Shown piece after piece: positions 51,449-53,884 of a stretch of DNA of 53,884 nt (the first letter of the stretch is position 1; each line of letters begins with the position of its first letter). The translations under genes and the position numbers were made by a program. Below the pieces are notes generated by a model. The model ran no database searches, was not told where the DNA came from, and saw only the letters and a list, made by a program, of their open reading frames with translations. Source of the DNA: Bacteroidaceae bacterium (GTDB taxonomy: Bacteria > Bacteroidota > Bacteroidia > Bacteroidales > Bacteroidaceae); contig JAFXVN010000010.1 of assembly GCA_017524545.1 (NCBI GenBank), forward strand, positions 1 through 53,884, in the 5' to 3' direction.

Positions 51449-53884
51449 ATGAAAAAGAAACTGTTACTTTCAATGCTCGCATTCTTCTGCCTGATGAGCG
51501 GAAAAGCTTGGGCGCAGACCTTTACTCAGGGCGACCTGAAGTACACAGTGACTGATGACGAAGCCAAGACCGTTTCGGTGACAAGGGCAAGCAACGACAT
51601 CGCGGGAGCCATCGTGCTTCCCTCTACCGTGACCAACGAGGGCGTGACCTACAGCGTCACGGAGACAGCGGCAGGCGCCTTCCACAATTGTACCGGCATC
51701 ACCGCCATGACCATCCCTGCATCCGTCACGACCGTCAAGCGCGGCTTCCTGACAGGTTGCACAGGGCTGAAGACCTTCACCATTGAGGACAGTGACACAC
51801 CGCTGTACTTTGACAATGGCTATTGGAACTACACCGCAGGCGAGGACCAGCTTTGTGTGGCCGACCTGGACTATTTTTATATGGGTCGTGACATCACTAT
51901 GTATAACACAAATAAGAATGTTGTCGAGGCTGCCAAGAAGATTGTGTTAGGCGGCAAGATGACAGTCATTCCGGGCTGGTTCTCCGACGAGAACACGGCT
52001 CTGACAGAACTCACCATCGGCGGCAACATCACAAAGATAGGCCAGGAGGCTTTCGACCAGAACACCAGCTTGTCCAGTGTGACCATCACGGCTCCAGTCG
52101 ATACCATCTATCAGAGTGCCTTCTGGGGCTGCTCCAGCTTGACGGCAATCGAGCTGCCTGCCACGGTGAAGTACCTCGGCCCTGCTGTGTTCCGCAATTG
52201 CACCGCGCTGGAAGCCTTCACCATCCCCGCTGCTACGGAACAGGTGGTTCGCGGCATCTTCACGGGCTGCACGGGTCTGAAGAGCTTCATCATCGAGGAC
52301 AGCGACACACCGCTGTTCTTTGACAATGGCTATTGGAACTACACCGCAGGCAATGACCAGCTTTGTGTGGCCGAGCTGGACTATTTCTACATGGGTCGCG
52401 ACATCACCATGTATAGCACGGATTACAATGTCGTCACCTCTGCCAAGAAGATTGAGCTGGGCGGCAGCATGACGATAATCCCCAATTATTTCTCCGACGG
52501 CAACACGGCACTGACAGAACTCTCCATTGGCGGCAACATCACAAAGATAGGCCAGGAGGCTTTTGACGAAAACACCAGCCTCTCCAAAGTGACCATCACG
52601 GCTCCCGTCGATACCATCTACCAGAGCGCCTTCAATGGCTGTGCCGCATTACCAGCCATAGAGCTGCCAGCCACGACGAAGTACATCGCTGCCGCTGCTT
52701 TCAAGAACTGCTTGGCACTGGAAGCCATCACTATTCCCGCAGCTACGGAACAAGTGGTTCGCGGCATCTTCACGGGCTGCACGGGTCTGAAGAGCTTCAT
52801 CATCGAGGACAGCGACACACCGCTGTTCTTTGACAATGGCTATTGGAATGATACGGGTGGCAACAACGAGCTTTGTGTGGCCGACCTGGACTATTACTAT
52901 CAGGGACGCGATGTGAACCGCTATAACCCAGACAGCAGAATTGTCACCGCTGCCAAGAGGATTGAGGTGGCTGGCAGCACGACCATTATTCCTGCCTACT
53001 TCACCGAAGCTGACACGATACTGACAGAAGTCTCTATTCACGGCGACATGACCAAGATAGGTAGCAGCGCTTTCAATGGCTGCAAGAACCTGACCTCCCT
53101 CACCTTCGACGCTCCCATTGACACGATTTACGCCAATGCCTTCTTGGATTGTGCGGCTCTGCTGGCCATTGAACTGCCCGCCACGACGAAGTACATCGCT
53201 GCCGCTGCCTTCAAGAACTGCGCTGCACTGGAGGCTATCACCATCCCCGCTGCAACAGAACAGGTGGATCGCGGCATCTTCACGGGCTGCTCCGGTCTGA
53301 AGACCTTCACCATCGAGGACAGCGATACGCCGCTGTTCTTTGACAATGGCTATTGGAATGACACGGGCGGCAACGACGAGCTTTGCGTGGCCGACTTGGA
53401 GGAACTGTATGTTGGTCGCGACATTGACATGTATTCTACGAACCGTCTGGTCAGCACAGTGCAGAAGCTCACCTTCGGCCAGCCCGTCACCACGCTTGGC
53501 GAAACCCTCTACAACAATATCGCCGGCATTACGGAAGTGAGGGCACCATGGCAGTCTCCCATCGCCATTCCGGCTAACGCCTTCAGCACCACCACCTACC
53601 AGACCGCCACACTCCTCGTGCCGGGCGGCAAAAAGCAGGCTTATGCCGCTGCCGAGGGATGGGAGAACTTCGCGAAGATTGACGTTTGGTCTGTCATCGT
53701 CACGCTGAAAGCCTCTGCCCACGGCACCATCGCCACCGAATATGGCACAGCCGAGGCCGGCCAGACCGTCCAGTTCAACCAGCCGAAGGACGAGCCGCTC
53801 GTCTATACCCTCAGCGCCGACAACGGCTACAAGCTGAGTGCCCTGACCGACAACGGCACAGCCGTCAGCCCGCTGCCGCAGCTC
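51449..53884 (+). CDS. BspA-like leucine-rich surface protein (3' end outside window)
   Basis: 812 codons are present, open to the window edge with no stop. Signal peptide MKKKLLLSMLAFFCLMSGKAWA. LRR_5-type units (ITAMTIPASVTTVKRGFL, LTELTIGGNITKIGQEAF) are arranged in 170-residue modules; the mark LKxFxIEDSDTPL recurs at 51767, 52277, 52787 and 53297, exactly 510 bases apart. After the last module comes the same linker as in the paralogue at 44013-48014 (IATEYGTA, QPKDEPLVYTLSADNGYKL), so InlB-type repeats and the sorting-like tail probably follow outside the window. Probable surface adhesin. The two paralogues are divergent and share leader sequence. Confidence 0.87.
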   Translation, partial: MKKKLLLSMLAFFCLMSGKAWAQTFTQGDLKYTVTDDEAKTVSVTRASNDIAGAIVLPSTVTNEGVTYSVTETAAGAFHNCTGITAMTIPASVTTVKRGFLTGCTGLKTFTIEDSDTPLYFDNGYWNYTAGEDQLCVADLDYFYMGRDITMYNTNKNVVEAAKKIVLGGKMTVIPGWFSDENTALTELTIGGNITKIGQEAFDQNTSLSSVTITAPVDTIYQSAFWGCSSLTAIELPATVKYLGPAVFRNCTALEAFTIPAATEQVVRGIFTGCTGLKSFIIEDSDTPLFFDNGYWNYTAGNDQLCVAELDYFYMGRDITMYSTDYNVVTSAKKIELGGSMTIIPNYFSDGNTALTELSIGGNITKIGQEAFDENTSLSKVTITAPVDTIYQSAFNGCAALPAIELPATTKYIAAAAFKNCLALEAITIPAATEQVVRGIFTGCTGLKSFIIEDSDTPLFFDNGYWNDTGGNNELCVADLDYYYQGRDVNRYNPDSRIVTAAKRIEVAGSTTIIPAYFTEADTILTEVSIHGDMTKIGSSAFNGCKNLTSLTFDAPIDTIYANAFLDCAALLAIELPATTKYIAAAAFKNCAALEAITIPAATEQVDRGIFTGCSGLKTFTIEDSDTPLFFDNGYWNDTGGNDELCVADLEELYVGRDIDMYSTNRLVSTVQKLTFGQPVTTLGETLYNNIAGITEVRAPWQSPIAIPANAFSTTTYQTATLLVPGGKKQAYAAAEGWENFAKIDVWSVIVTLKASAHGTIATEYGTAEAGQTVQFNQPKDEPLVYTLSADNGYKLSALTDNGTAVSPLPQL
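51767..53300 (+). repeat. 510-base tandem modules in the BspA-like gene
   Basis: Equivalent positions recur every 510 bases without a single insertion or deletion over three intervals. Stretches such as the one around 52240-52345 and 52750-52850 are almost identical in DNA. Confidence 0.85.

Overview
The window reads as a chromosomal segment of a gut-type Bacteroidales, most likely Prevotellaceae. The evidence is the gene families (BspA-like leucine-rich proteins, GLUG-repeat secreted proteins, short MKK-type C-terminal peptides), the gene order rimP-nusA-infB-cvpA-suf, and promoters of the Bacteroidetes form TTG-N20-TAnnTTTG. At least five promoters here have exactly that spacing. Start codons are preceded by A/T-rich stutters and not by Shine-Dalgarno sites. 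Most of the window looks GC-rich. The stretch from about 16.3 to 28.9 kb is clearly more AT-rich and accessory in character.

Layout. 1-6.2 kb holds the end of one secreted GLUG/dockerin-like protein and a complete 1517-residue paralogue. 6.6-16.2 kb is a polysaccharide and sugar-salvage block: two GH2 glycosidases, a GH105 unsaturated-uronyl hydrolase, a GHMP sugar-1-kinase that resembles galacturonokinase more than galactokinase, and a sugar-1-phosphate nucleotidyltransferase. It is interrupted by the convergent birA-pyrH pair. 16.3-17.0 kb is a non-coding repeat patch, followed by a hipB-hipA pair. 18.9-28.8 kb is an AT-rich operon. It has its own promoter, a roughly 400-nt highly folded leader containing a 44-codon ORF, two membrane proteins, a 2051-residue adhesin (Ig-like, leucine-rich, cohesin-like and dockerin-like parts), a second cohesin-like protein, and a 61-residue peptide before a terminator.

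29.0-43.97 kb is one long co-directional run: rimP, nusA, infB, cvpA, sufB, then a complete L-rhamnose cassette (rhaB, rhaA, rhaT, rhaD), then sufC, sufD, sufS. The rhamnose genes sit between sufB and sufC with gaps of 5 and 16 bases. Rhamnose catabolism fits the pectin/rhamnogalacturonan-type enzymes upstream. 44.0-53.9 kb carries two divergent BspA-like leucine-rich surface proteins (one complete, one cut by the window end) flanking an AAA ATPase and a membrane-anchored AraC regulator.

Repeats are the most striking non-gene content. C-rich palindromic (REP-like) elements occur in gaps and also in frame inside cvpA, sufB and sufS. GTTTC/GAAAC hairpin arrays share one architecture at two distant sites. 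There are long ACGGATT hairpins, and many intergenic gaps are filled by 7-9-base stutters. No tRNA, rRNA, CRISPR array, transposase or integrase gene was recognised.
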